The notes beneath the pieces are model-generated. The model was not told where the DNA came from, made no database searches, and worked only from the letters and a program-made list of their open reading frames with translations. Of a stretch of DNA of 64,000 bases, positions 26,174-38,353 are shown in pieces; position 1 is the stretch's first letter; each line of letters begins with the position of its first letter. A program made the position numbers and the translations under genes. The stretch covers positions 37,296,172-37,360,171 of the forward strand of contig JAULJL010000004.1 in the NCBI GenBank assembly GCA_030761205.1, read 5' to 3'. This DNA comes from Fremontodendron californicum. Lineage: Eukaryota > Streptophyta > Magnoliopsida > Malvales > Malvaceae.

Positions 26174-29100
26174 GACGGAAAAGATGATTTAATTTTTTTA
26201 AAATAAAGATTGGAGGATTTGAAAACAATATCGAAAAAAGAAATGAAGTTACCACCAATTTTTTTTGATTAGATCGGTCACCTATTAAAATCGATTTTTA
26301 TAAAACATTTTAAAATTAATTAAAATATTTTTTAAAATCAATTTTGAAGTCTGTGCTTTGAACCAGAGAAAACAAGTGCAGGTTCGGGAGTTGGTTATGT
26401 GCAGGGAGGGATTAGCACACCCACAACGCCCGTATAAAACGGTACCTTATTAGTCATGTGTTATCTCAAGTTTCGGTGAAAGTCAGTTTTAAATTTGGTG
26501 TTTAAAAATAATTCCTTTAAAAAATAATCATATTTTATTTGAAAATGATTCAGAATTTATTAACATAAAATTTCCCATGTTTCCCGACAAACTCGGTAAA
26601 ACATGAAAATTTTTCTTGATTTTGAAATTCTCTGAATCACCCTCGTTGTTTTGAAAAAAATATTCTGCCGTTAATGATAATTGATGATATTCTCCCCGGC
26701 AAACCCAGCAGAAAACTCATGAATTATTTTAATTCGAGAATAATCTTGTTTTATAAAAAAAAAAATTATTTTTTATGTATTTTTGAAATCATAAAAAAAA
26801 AATGATCATGAATATGCAAAAAAATATTACTAAGACAAAAATTAAACAACATGCATATTTATCCTGACATGGCACATGAATGAATGACATGGCATGCTTA
26901 ATATGACAAAAACTTAAATGACATGGCATATGAATGAATGACATGACATGCTTGACATGACAAAATCTAAATAACATGGCATATAAATGAATGACATGAC
27001 ATGCTTGATATGGCAAAATCTAAATGATATGGCATGTGAATGAATGACATGGCATGTGAATGAATGACATGGCATATAAATGAATGACATGGCACATGAA
27101 TGACATGGCATAATCTAAATGTTATGGCATGTGAATGAATGACATGACATATGAATGACATGGCATAATCTAAATGATATGGCATGTGGATGAATGACAT
27201 GGCATATGGATGACTTATCATAATCTAAATGATATGGTACATTTATGAATGACATGGCATAATGTAAATGATATGGCACATGAAATGAATGACATGGCAT
27301 GCTGAACTTGGCAAATTCTAAATGACATAGCATGTGAATGAATGACATGACATGTGAATGAATGACATAGCATGCTCTAAATGACATGGGATGTGAAATG
27401 AGTGACATGGCATGCTTGACTGGCAAATTTTAAATGACATAACATATGGATGAATGACATGTCATGCTTGACATGGTAAATTCTAAATGACATAGCATAT
27501 GTATGAATGACATGACATGTGAAATGAGTAACATGACATGCTTGACATGGCAAATTCTAAATGACATAACATATGGATGAATGACATAGCATGCTCTAAA
27601 TGATATGGCACATGAATGAATGACATGGCATATGAATGAATAATATGGCGTGTGAAATGAATGACATGGCATGCTTGACATGGTAAATTCTAAATGACAT
27701 AGCCTATGTATGAATGACATGGCATGCTTGACATGACAAGATCTAAATGACATAGTATATGTATGAATGACATGACATATGACATAAATGACATGGCATG
27801 TTTGTCATGGTAAAATCTAAATGACATAGCATATTTATAATTGACATGACATGTTTGACATGGCAAAATCTAAATGACATAGCATATGTATGGATGACAT
27901 GACACATGTATGAATGACATGGCATGATATGGAACATGTATGAATGACATGACATACAAATGAATGACATGTCATGCTTAACATGGCAAAATCACAAAAA
28001 TAACATCATCATAAAATATTCATAAACACATCATAATCACACTAGCAACATAAATATAAAATGACATCAATATGGAATATTCATAAACATAGAATTTGCA
28101 TAATTAAGATGACAAATGTAGATATCATGGAATATGCATGATCATGGATTATGCACACATCATCATTTTGAAATTGATTTTTCAAGTGAAAAATCACATA
28201 AATGTCATATGTCGGAAAAATATTACCGTACTCCCCAACAAACCCGGCAAAGCTTGGGATATAATTCTTTCATATGACATTTACATGATTCCGAGTACAA
28301 CGAAAACCATACGTTTCGATTCCATAAACACGTGCGTTGAATAATTTCCTAATCTCCTCGACAAACCCGGCAAAGATTAGGAACTAATTCTCGCCAAATG
28401 TTTAGAAAATCGAAAAATACATTTTTATACTTAATTAAATAAAAATATTTTTTTAAAATGCAAGGCATGAAGATGTATTTCTTTCTTGAAGTAAGGACAT
28501 CCGTATACCTAAAAAGGTATCCGACTACCTTTGGAAGAAACTTAAATTGGATTTTCAAAAACCGAAAGACTTTTGGCTTGGATTTAAAAAATTGAAATTT
28601 TTGAGATGAAAAAAACTCATGGTCGAAACCCCATAGAAAAAGGCTTTAGTTTCCCTAGTTTTGAAACCTGGGTTGACCACCCTTGACCCAACTTTTATAA
28701 AATCAAATTTGATTCTCAAAATGACATGGAAATCATCCTAAGACAGTAACTAATGTCCCAAATCAGTTCCCTCTTAGTATACTAATAAAAACAGAAAATT
28801 ATTAGTTCTTAAAAACAAATCTAACTCCCACAACCAGTTTCGAAAACCTATTTCTTTACCCTTCTAAAAAATTTCAAAAAATTAGTGCAGACCTAGAACA
28901 TGTTAATATCTATGGAAAAAAATTAGCTTAATATTTAGACCAAGGATACCATGATCAATTTTCACCAAAGTCAGAACAGTGAGCTAAAAATTGCTTCATA
29001 GAAAACCATTTTCTCAACCATGATAAAAGAACCTAAAAATCTTGAAAAAAATACCATGGCATCCTCTAATTGTCTACTGCATGTGGTAAAAAAATCAATT

Positions 29101-31288
29101 TATTTTGACCAAAGATGAGTAGTGAAAAAATATCCTAAAATCAGAATACCCAATCTAAACTATCAATTTTCCACAAGCATACTCAAGAGATCTTGGCTAT
29201 AGACCATTGATTGGTCTAAGCCCAAAAATCAAGTGGGGAATGAAATGAATGCATGAACAATAAATAAGATAAATACATGAAAATAATCTAACATAAACTA
29301 AAAAAATAACAAGCAAGCAAGAAAACAAGGTTGGCTCAATGGTTGGTGTATTGGATATAGGAACCTAACCAAAATCATTTGATATATATCAAAATCATCA
29401 AACTTCTCAAACCTCTTATTTGATTTTTTTCTAAAGGAAAACTTAAAGGAAATTCTATCCTACGACAAATGAATCCCAGAATCAACAAGTAAGCAAATAA
29501 ATCAAACAAAGACAAGCTCAATATTAGCTAGCTAATTTCAGCCAAACCAAAAAAATAGAAGAAGGTTTTGCAAGTTTTGTTTTGTAGAGAATAAAATAAA
29601 GATCTTTAAATTTTTTTTTGAAAAAACAATTTATTCAAGCCAAGGAAGAAATAACAGTCACATGGAAAAAGACATGTAGGAGAACATAGAATCAAAGAAA
29701 ATAACGGAAGAGGAAGTTGAAAGACATGTAGGAGAACATAGAATCAAAGAAATAACAGTCACATGGAACCTAGCTTACCTTTCCAAATCAAGAGAGTAGT
29801 AGAAATTGCCTTAGAAAAAAAATGAATCCTCCTCTTTTTTTTCAAATATTTTTAAATATCCTCATTTTTTCAAAAATGGTGTAGAGAATAGCCAATATCC
29901 AACAAATAAGAAGAAAAGAACCTTTTTACAAGGGCTGGCCGGCTGCCTCCAAAAAATTGGTATGGGAATTTTTTCCCCCTTTGTCATGCATCCCATGCTC
30001 TACCTTCCATCTTCTTCTTTTTTTGCCACTTGGCTACATCATGGTGCCTAGCCAATGGATATTCATTCTTACACATTAAAATTCCAGCCATTGGCTAGCC
30101 AATGACACTATTACTTGGTCCCTAAGAGGGCTCTTCCATTGGCCAAAAATGCCACATAAGGTATTAGATGGTGACTCATGTCCTTCACCTTAAAAAATAT
30201 CTATTTTCCTACAATCTTAGCCATTGATCATATTTTCATCCTCCCATCTATCCCTCTTCATCAGCTGGCTGAAAATAGCCTGCAATTTTCCAGGCCATTC
30301 TTCATTTTTTATTTGCAAAATGGCCTTTTTCGATTTTTTGGTAAAATTGCATTTTGGCCTCCCAACATAATTTAATGCAAATGGACCCCGATTTCGGATT
30401 TTTCTTTTCCAATTTATCCCATCCAATATAAAACTCAGTTCTAGAAGTTTTCATATTTTTTCGAGCTCGAGTTCTATTTTTCCCGGATTTTTCTCTAAAA
30501 TTTCGGTTTAGTGCCTCCCAAACTTTGTCTTTTTCATTTGAGCTCCGATTCCGGATTTTTCTTCTCCAATCCCTTCCATAAAATATAAAATTTAGATCTG
30601 AAAGTTTTCATAATTTTTCGAGCTCGGATTCTATTTTTCTTGGATTTTCCAAAATTGCCCTTTAACCCCCGAAACTTCAGTTTTACTCAAAACAGACCCA
30701 ATTTTGGGATTTTCTTTTTCCACTGCCTTTGTCGTATATTGAATTGGAGTTGGTCCAAAAATGCCCAATTTTGCACATCCAAATTCCTTTCCAATTTTGT
30801 TTTCCCTTTTTATAAATGTTGATAATTTTTTCGTTTTTTCGTTTTTCCTCCAACCGGCTCTTCCTTGGGATCCACTTCAAACTGAAACTTGGGATATTTT
30901 AATTTATTTATCCTTTATCAACTGGGGCTTCAATTTCACTGAATCGGATCATCTTTACATTTTTTCCCAAATTTGCCGAATTAGGTATTTCTCTACACTG
31001 AATTTCTGCAACCTGTCTTTCAAACTCTCTATCTTTCATTGTAGACCTCTGATTATCAAAATTCTTTCACCATTGTTCAATTCAACTTTGAATCTTGATT
31101 TTGACTGTGAGTTGACTTTCGAGGTTTACTTTTTTGAGTTTGACTTTTTTTTCTAGTTTCGCTTTGACCTCCGAATCAAAGTCTTGGAGACCCATTAGCA
31201 GAATGAGGAAAGATTCTTTGCATTCCGGAAAATCGAAAAAGAAAATCATCTTGTTTTAGGGGGCTCGAATAAAATTAGGTGTCTACAC
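26174..31288. mobile_element. Long-LTR-like retrotransposon fragment, about 5.1 kb, with internal minisatellite
   Basis: Copy B lacks this block: 57403-57433 joins the two flanks through about 30 bases. The block shares its first 300 bases with 38354 onward (CCACCTATTAAAA, GCTTTGAACCAGAG, GTTCGGGAGTCGGTTA-type words). It ends GGTGTCTACA. It contains a 1.1-kb minisatellite, several CAAACCCGGCAAAG motifs, and a tandemly repeated TTTTTCGAGCTCG segment at 30385-30650. It has no gag or pol frame. A 4-5-kb LTR containing minisatellites and ending ...CA fits a solo LTR of a Tat/Ogre-like Ty3 element, but I see no protein to prove it. Left boundary is approximate. Confidence 0.55.
26870..27985. repeat. 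Minisatellite of ATGACATGGCATGTGAATGA-type units
   Basis: Roughly 50 degenerate copies of an 18-22-base unit built from ATGACATGGCAT, AATGA and CTAAATGACAT words fill 1.1 kb. All minus-strand frames across it translate to monotonous MPCHSF/HVIHSHA-type strings. They are artefacts of a repeat unit with few stops, not genes. Variants with CTTGACATGGCAAAATCTAA recur as a longer higher-order pattern. Confidence 0.9.
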
Positions 31289-31975
31289 AGAATATTAGAT
31301 TTCAAAACTTCCAATTTTCAATAGCATTAATGAGGTGGTAGGAACTAGGGAATGGCATTTTAAGTAGCTAAGAATTGGAGACTTTATTTTTTGGGTTGAA
31401 AAAAACTTTTAGATTTGTCATTTCAAACCTTTCGCACCCACCAATTCTTCTATCTTCCACGGTCTTTTTGGGGGAAAACAGAAGAAAATTTTGATTTTTT
31501 CAAAAATGGATTTTGCTTTCAAATTCTTCATCACAAATCACAATAGTAAATTACTGTGAATAGACCAAATTGGATTTGGACCAGTCCATTTCAGAAAACA
31601 TGTATGTGGATGTGGTGGTTGCTGTAGAAATTAGAATACGAACCACAACCACAAAAAATTGAGGGGAAAAATTGGTGTAGACGCTAGGCAGGTAGGCTTC
31701 AGACAAAAAGCCAGGTGGGTGGGGTGGCGGGAGAGGGTTTGGTCTTAATGCATTTTTTTAGTATTTATTAACGTGTCAGTGGTGAAAGCCATCACTCAAA
31801 AGCAAATTGAAATCTGAAAATCGATTACCAAATTCAAACTCTTGTCTGTCGAAAAATTTAGGTTCTCTCAAGATTGAAGAAATGTGTAAGGCTTTAGCTA
31901 GGGAATAAGGGAGTAGCGAGCGAGTTAGCGTGGAAAACCGCCAGCCATATATGGACTACTAATTATTGTGGAATG
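31289..31975 (+). repeat. Segmental duplication, later block of copy A (partner 57433-58382)
   Basis: From ACAGAATATTAGA onward the sequence matches 57433-58382, apart from a 244-bp insertion present only in copy B at 57765-58008. Shared landmarks are GGTAGGAACTAGGGAATGGC, CTTTTTGGGGGAAAACAGAA and CGCCAGCCATATATGGA. No gene is recognised. The block ends where the copia LTR begins. Confidence 0.85.
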
Positions 31976-32006
31976 TGTTGGATGCTATATACTAAAAATA
32001 TACACA

Positions 32007-32043
<37 letters not shown>

Positions 32044-33002
32044 CGAACAGAATACAAAACATGAATATTACAACAATGCTTACAGACTTTAATCGAACAG
32101 CAAAAAAAATAATTGAGTCAAGGTTGGACCTCTGACCTTAAGACGTTTTTTGCCTGTCTAAAGGTGCTTACAGTATGATCCAAATCGTCTCTCAGGTATT
32201 CTCGATAATCATTGCAAATGAGAGCATACTCGGATACAACACAGCGAACCAGAAGAATGCTTAGTCTCTCTATCAAAAGATAGAATTTATTTGAATGAAT
32301 TAGTAATTAAAACAGACACTGGACCTCAGTATTTATAGAGATACAGAGGCCAGTTCGAAAAAGGCATACCAATTGGATGATATCTGTTCGGTCAAAATAG
32401 ACACACCAATTGGGACGAATCGATTCGATCAGACACAGAATCGAACCGGCATATCTTTACCGAGAAGACAAAATTCTTGAACCAGACGTAATGATTCGGT
32501 TTGGTCATGAGTCGAATAGACAAGATTATTCAGACAAATTAAAGCTGGTTGGTTGGTTGAGCTGGTTCGGTTTGGACCGAAAAATTAAGTCGGTTGGACA
32601 GTAAAAAATTAATTACTGATCCAAATCCAACCCGACCCAGTCCAAGCCCGACCTGGCTCGGCAACGGCGACGCGCTCGCGCGCGTGTGGTCTTGCCCAAG
32701 TTGTGTAGGTTCTCACCCACCACAAAACTTGGATGCCCTTTGGGGCCTAACCCAACATGGAACTCTAGCTTATATATATTATAAGCTAAAGCCATTCTAA
32801 GTCTTATGTGAGATTGATTACCTTACAATACTTCAACCAACTTTCTTCCTATTCAAGTGGGTGTTTATGAGACCAATTTCTCATTCAATTTTGATATCAA
32901 TTGTGTACGTTAATTATACACCGTGTATCTAGTTACGACAACCTACGTATTGGTATACGTATTTCGTATATATACACCCAAATAATACATTGATATCCAA
33001 CA
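31976..33002 (-). mobile_element. 3' LTR of a truncated Ty1/copia element
   Basis: Reading the minus strand, the LTR starts TGTTGGATATCAATG at 33002 and ends AGCATCCAACA at 31976, with perfect TGTTGGAT/ATCCAACA inverted ends, 1,027 bp. Immediately before it on the minus strand is the purine tract ATGTGGAGGAT, the usual copia polypurine tract. The RNase H remnant at 33625-34040 lies just upstream in the same orientation. A (TA)n run at about 32009-32039 lies inside it. No second LTR is found, so the element is truncated at about 34.1 kb. Confidence 0.85.
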
Positions 33003-33624
33003 ATCCTCCACATAAATGAAAATTGTCTGATTAAAACGACGAACTGACTCGGAGTTTAAGAGAGACTATCTTTGAAGAGTAATTGCATCAAGATAGGTAG
33101 CTTTTGGCTTTGAACCTTCCATAGTGACAACTATCAGATTTACTCGGCTAACTAGTGAACATGATGTCTTGAACTATTCAGCCTTTCGTGTAAACCAAGA
33201 AAATAGGTATCACACAATTCCCCTTCGAACATCTTCGGTTCTCACGGTTGTGTCCATTTTGGCCCCGAACACTTCCTGATTTATTATGAGTACTCTAGAG
33301 AATTTAGCTTGATCAATTCTCATAGAAATGGCCACGTTTCTTACTCATAATAGGTGATTACTTATTAAGAGTATCCTGCAATACCCCATTTGATTTTATC
33401 AAGTTATAAGAATCATTAAAAGCATAGCCTTTCCTAACTCCTTTGTAGGCAGCACTAATTCATCATAGGAATGGATAAGAGTGTTTAACTCTTTTAGTGC
33501 TCACACTAAGTTAACATAATTCGGTTGTCCCTTTGAACCTAGATCTTGGGATCTCCAGTCAACTAGGTAGGATTGCCATTATGTAATTTTAATTTATAGG
33601 CTTAAGACCCATCCCCTCGATGAT

Positions 33625-34040
33625 TTATTTTAAACCTTTCGTAAGCAGATCCACAATATTATCCTTTGATTTTACATAGATAATTTCATTTGAAAGCAAC
33701 TGTCTAATGGTATTGTGTCTTCGACGAATGTGTCGAGATTTGCAGTAATACAAACTACTTTGTGCCCTACCAATTGCAGATTGGCTATCACAATGTATAC
33801 TAATTGCAGGCACAGGTTTCTGCCAACATGGAATATCTTCTAAAAAATCCGAAGCCATTCCACTTCTTCGCTAGCTTTATCTAAAGTTATAAATTCAGAT
33901 TCCATAGTGGATCTGGCTATACATGTTTGTTTAGAAGATTTCCATGACACTGCAGCTCCTTCAATAGTAAAGATAAATCCGCTAGTGAATTTCGAATCTT
34001 TAGTATCGAATATCCAGTAAAAATATATCTGGGTATACAT
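33625..34040 (-). pseudogene. Copia polyprotein remnant: C-terminal RNase H
   Basis: Two minus-strand frames joined by a frameshift near 33845 show the copia RNase H signature. Upstream part: TSGFIFTIEGAAVSWKSSKQ then CIARSTMESEFITL. Downstream part: IHCDSQSAIGRAQSSLYY then KSRHIRRRHNTIRQLLS and VKSKDNIVDLLTKGL. This is the end of pol of a Tork-like element, about 140 residues. Everything upstream (gag, integrase, reverse transcriptase) is missing. The fragment is dead. Confidence 0.9.
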
Positions 34041-34111
34041 GTTCGTTTTTATGTCTTATAAATTAAATATTTTTATTGAATTATATTCCCGTGCATAGTA
34101 CAGGTTTAAAA

Positions 34112-34151
34112 CTAGTTTTCGTTTATTTACAAAGCAATCGAACCCTTCTCA

Positions 34152-34202
<51 letters not shown>

Positions 34203-34300
34203 GCTGTTGGGAACGAGAAACAAAAAAACCCAATTTTCCACCTGTTAAACGTGTTGATGACTGCAATAAAACTTGTAACTAATATTATACATAGTAATAA
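34112..34300 (+). repeat. Last block of segmental duplication copy A with (TA)n microsatellite
   Basis: From CTAGTTTTCGTTTATTTA through a (TA)n tract (about 34159-34199) and GCTGTTGGGAAC to GACTGCAATAAAACTTGTA, this matches 59166-59322. It marks the right end of the duplication in copy A. Confidence 0.8.
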
Positions 34301-35228
34301 GATCAATTTAATATCTTAATATATATGTTACGAACAAATTTATAACTAATATATATTAACAGAAAAGTTTGTAACTATGAGTTGATAAATTTAAAAATTA
34401 ATGTAAAAATTTTCATTGATTAATGGGCATATGACATAAATTCAATTAAAGTAGTCTACGTGTCAAAAAAATAGATTATCCACATATGATTTTTTTTTTC
34501 TTTCTCAAACGCTTTGACTTTTATATATTTATATAAGATATAAGAATTTTTTGTTTGGTATTTTGAAAAATTTTATGCACAGTAAATCACGCTAATAAAT
34601 TAATTTATTTTTATTGTAATAAATATCTATCTATATAGAAAATAGATAATATATTTTAAAAATTAATTAAGAATTGAACTTATTGACAGTAATTTATGGT
34701 AAACTGAATATAACTTATTTCCTAAAAGTAAAGAATATTAAATTTTAGAAAGGAATAAATGTAATTAATTTAATCAAAATATATCAAATCAAACACATTA
34801 ATTAAAAGATATATGACATGATGACATTAATTTTGGTTATCCATGAACTTTTTTGCCAAAGGTTTTGATTGTTATATATTTATATAAGATTATTTTAAAT
34901 TAGTTAATTTATCAAAGTATATAGTAAATGATAGATTTAATTTTGGTAATCAACTAATGTAAAAGTTTTTATTGATTAATAGACATATGACATAGATTCA
35001 ATTAAGACAGTCCACGTGTTAAAAGAATAGACTATCCACATATAATTTTTTTCTTTTTAGGCTTTGGCTTTTATATTAATATATATATATATATAAGATT
35101 ATAAAATTCTAAAATCTCCCTATTAATATGGAAAATAAAATCAATTTTAAATCTAAATAAAATTCATTGTAATTCTCTTTTCTTGATTTAAATAGAAAGA
35201 AAATAATACAAATCAAAGTAGATTTTTA

Positions 35229-36353
35229 CGTTAAATATTAAATTAGCTGCTGTACTTTAGGCCTTTTCTCTTTGGTACCTGAATTTTTTTTTTTGTCACT
35301 TTGGTACTCGAACTTTTCTGCAGTTAACCACATTGGCCTTTTGCCCTAAAACCTTAGTTAATGGCTGACTGGGCAAAAAACCAACCAATCAGAGCTTGAC
35401 ACATGACAAAACTGCCACATCATTCGTGCCACGTCACCATGAATGAAAAAAATAAAAAATATATAAAAAATATAAAAAATTCAAAAAAAATATAAAATAA
35501 AAAACAATTTTTTTTAAATCAATTTTTTTTTTAATTTAGAAATTAAAAAATTATAAAAAATCAAAAGATAAATCTGAAAATTTCAAAATTAAAAAGAAAA
35601 AGAAAAAATAATTTTTTAAAATACAAAAATTTCAAATTAAAAAAAATATATATATGAAAATTCGAAATTAAAAAAAAAATAGAATTTCATAAATTAGAAT
35701 TTTTTTTTTAATTTTTTCATTTTTATTAAAAATATTCAGATATTTTTTTTCTTTTTATTTTTATTTTTTTTTTACAAATTTTTAAATATATATATAAAGT
35801 TTTCGATTTTATAATTTATTTTAAATTTTGGTTTTTTATTTTTATAATATATATGAAAATTCAAAATTAAAAAAATAGAATTTTAAAATAGAATTTTCTT
35901 TTTATATTTTAGTTTTTATTAAAAAATTAAATTTCTTTTTCTTATTTTTTAATTTTTAATTTTTAATTTTTTTACATATTTTTAAATATATATATATATA
36001 TAAAGTTTTCAATTTTATAATTTACTTTTAATTTTAGTTTTTAATTTTTATAATTAAAAAAAAAGAGATTTTCAAAATTTTAATTTTGTTTTTTTTATAA
36101 TTTTAATTTTTATAATTTTTTTTGAATTTTTTTCTTATATGATGATTTGGTACTAATGATGTGACAGTTTTGCCACGTGTAGGCTCTGATTGGTTGGTTT
36201 TTTGCCTAGTCAGCCATTAATTAACGGTGTTAGGGCAAATGGCCAATGTGATTGATGACAGGAAAGTTCGAGTACCAAAGCGACAAAAAAATTTCTTCAG
36301 GTACCAAACGGACAAAAGGCATAAAGTACATGGGCTAATTTAGTATTAAACCT
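35229..36353. mobile_element. Mutator-like MITE with ~190-bp inverted arms and 10-bp target duplication
   Basis: The left arm (from CGTTAAATATTAAATTAGC) and the reverse complement of the right arm (AGGTTTAATACTAAATTAGC) align for about 190 bases, through CTTTGGTACTCGAAC and ACCAACCAATCAGAGC. Identical TAGATTTTTA copies flank it at 35219-35228 and 36354-36363. The same repeat unit without the insertion (37885-37895) shows a single TAGATTTTTA. The core is A/T-only low-complexity DNA with no transposase. Confidence 0.85.
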
Positions 36354-36935
36354 TAGATTTTTATATACTATAGATTTAGACACATAAAAATTATAATTTC
36401 TTTTTTAAAGTAATTGGTGGGTGATTAATTAAAAATTATATCTTAAAATTAAATTAATTTAAATTAGTCAACTTGTCAAAGTATATAGTAAATGATTATT
36501 TTAATTTTGGTAGTCAATTAATGTAAAAGTTTTAATTGATTAATGAGTATATGACATATATAGCATCAATTTAAGTAGTCTACGTGTCAAAATAATAAAC
36601 TGTCAACATAAGATTTTTTCTTTTTTTGCCGAAAGCTTTGGCTTTTATTATTTATATAAGATTTAGACACATAAAAGTTATAATTTCCTTTTTAACGTAA
36701 TTGATGGATGATTAATTAAGAATTGTATCTTAAAATAAATTACTTTAAATTAGTCAAATTATCAAAGTATATAGTAAATGATAGATTTAGTCTTGGTAAT
36801 CAATTAATGTAGAAGTTTTAATTGATTAATGAGTATATGACATATATAACATCAATTTAGGTAGTCTACGTGTCAAAAGAATAGACTGTCAAAAGAATAG
36901 ACTGTCGACATAATCTACGTGGCTTTTATATATTT

Positions 36936-37321
36936 GGGTAATTTACCTTTTAGGCCATTGAACTTAGCATCAGCTTTTATATAGATCACCAACGTTTAAT
37001 TTCATCAAATTACATTACTGAACTTTTATTACTAATAAATTAGGTCATTTATGCTAATTTCGTTAAGTAATTCTAACGAAAAAGCAGACTCAATATTAAA
37101 TTTTTTTTACCTAAAATATTGATTAGGCATTATCTTTATGAGATGTAAAAAAATATATGCATGCTGATCCAGTTTTTTCATTAGAATTACTTAACGGAAT
37201 TAGCAAAAGTGACATAATTTATTATGTATAGAAGTCCAGTGATGTAATTTGATGAAATTAAACTTTTGTGACCTATATGAAAGCTGATGCTAAGTTCAGT
37301 GACCCAAAATGTAAATTACCC
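36936..37321. mobile_element. Near-palindromic MITE, 386 bp, with 9-bp target duplication
   Basis: The element reads GGGTAATTTACCTTTTAGGC at the left and ends CCCAAAATGTAAATTACCC. The two arms pair along most of their length (ACTTAGCATCAGCTTT mirrored). TATATATTT flanks both sides at 36927-36935 and 37322-37330. It sits inside one copy of the surrounding repeat unit. The TSD length suggests a Mutator-like family. Confidence 0.85.
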
Positions 37322-38353
37322 TATATATTTATATAAGATTAAAAAAATCCTAAAATCTCCCTATTAATATAGAAAATAAAATCAATTTTAAATCTAAATA
37401 AGATTCATTGTAATTTTTTTTCTTGATTTAAATAGAAAGAAGATAATACAAATCAAAGAAGATAATACTATAGATTTAGACACATAAAAATTATAATTTT
37501 TTTAACGTAATTGGTGGGTGATTAATTAAGAATTATATCTTAAAATAAATTACTTTAAATTAGTTAATTTGTCAAAGTATATAGTAAACGGTAAATTTAA
37601 TTTTGGTAGTCAATTAATGTAAAAGTTTTAACTGATTCATGAGTATATGACATATATAGCATTAATTTAGGTAGTCTACGTGTCAAAAGAATAGACTATC
37701 GACATAGGATTTTTTCTTTTTTTGCCAAAGGCTTTGGCTTTTATATATTTATATAAGGTATATAAGATTAAAAAAATCCTAAAATCTTCCTATTAATATG
37801 AAAAATAAAATCAATTTTAAATCTAAATAGGATTTATTGTAATTCTCTTTTCTTGATTTAAATAGAAAGAATATTATACAAATCAAAATAGATTTTTATA
37901 TACTACAAATTTAGACACATAAAAGTTATAATTTCTTTTTTAACATAATTGGTGGGTGATTAATTAATAATTGTATCTTAAAATAAATTACTTTAAATTA
38001 TTAACTTGTCAAAGTATATGGTAAATGGTAGATTTAATTTTGGTAGTCAATTAATGTAAAAGTTTTAATTGATTAATGAGTATATGACATATATAGCATC
38101 AATTTAGGTAGTCTATGTGTCAAAAGAATAGACTGTCGACATAGAATTTTTTTTTTTTTGCCAAAAGCTTTGGCTTTAATATATTTATATAAGATTACTT
38201 TAAATTAGTCAACTTGTCAAAGTATATAGTAAATGATAGATTTAATTTTGGTAGTCAATTAATGTAAAAGTTTTAATTGATTAATGAGTATATGACATAT
38301 ATAGCATCAATTTAAGTAGTCTACGTATCAAAAGAATAAACTGTCGACATAGG

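Larger units (their letters stand above)
34380..38353 (+). repeat. Dispersed-tandem array of a 200-400-bp unit, seven copies
   Basis: A unit recurs at about 34390-34545, 34890-35095, 36455-36662, 36745-36930, 37548-37757, 37990-38190 and 38196-38353. Its landmarks are GTCAAAGTATATAGTAAATG, TCAATTAATGTAAAAGTTTT, AATGAGTATATGACATATAT, GTAGTCTACGTGTCAAAAGA and TTTGCCAAAGGCTTTGGC. Two inverted-repeat elements (35229-36353 and 36936-37321) interrupt the array. No frame is conserved among copies. Confidence 0.8.

Noticed and set aside
26870..27985. Possible CRISPR-like array or repetitive protein (minus-strand MPCHSF strings)
   Set aside because: Units abut with no unique spacers, the genome is a plant's, and the frames are by-products of a stop-poor repeat; it is a minisatellite.
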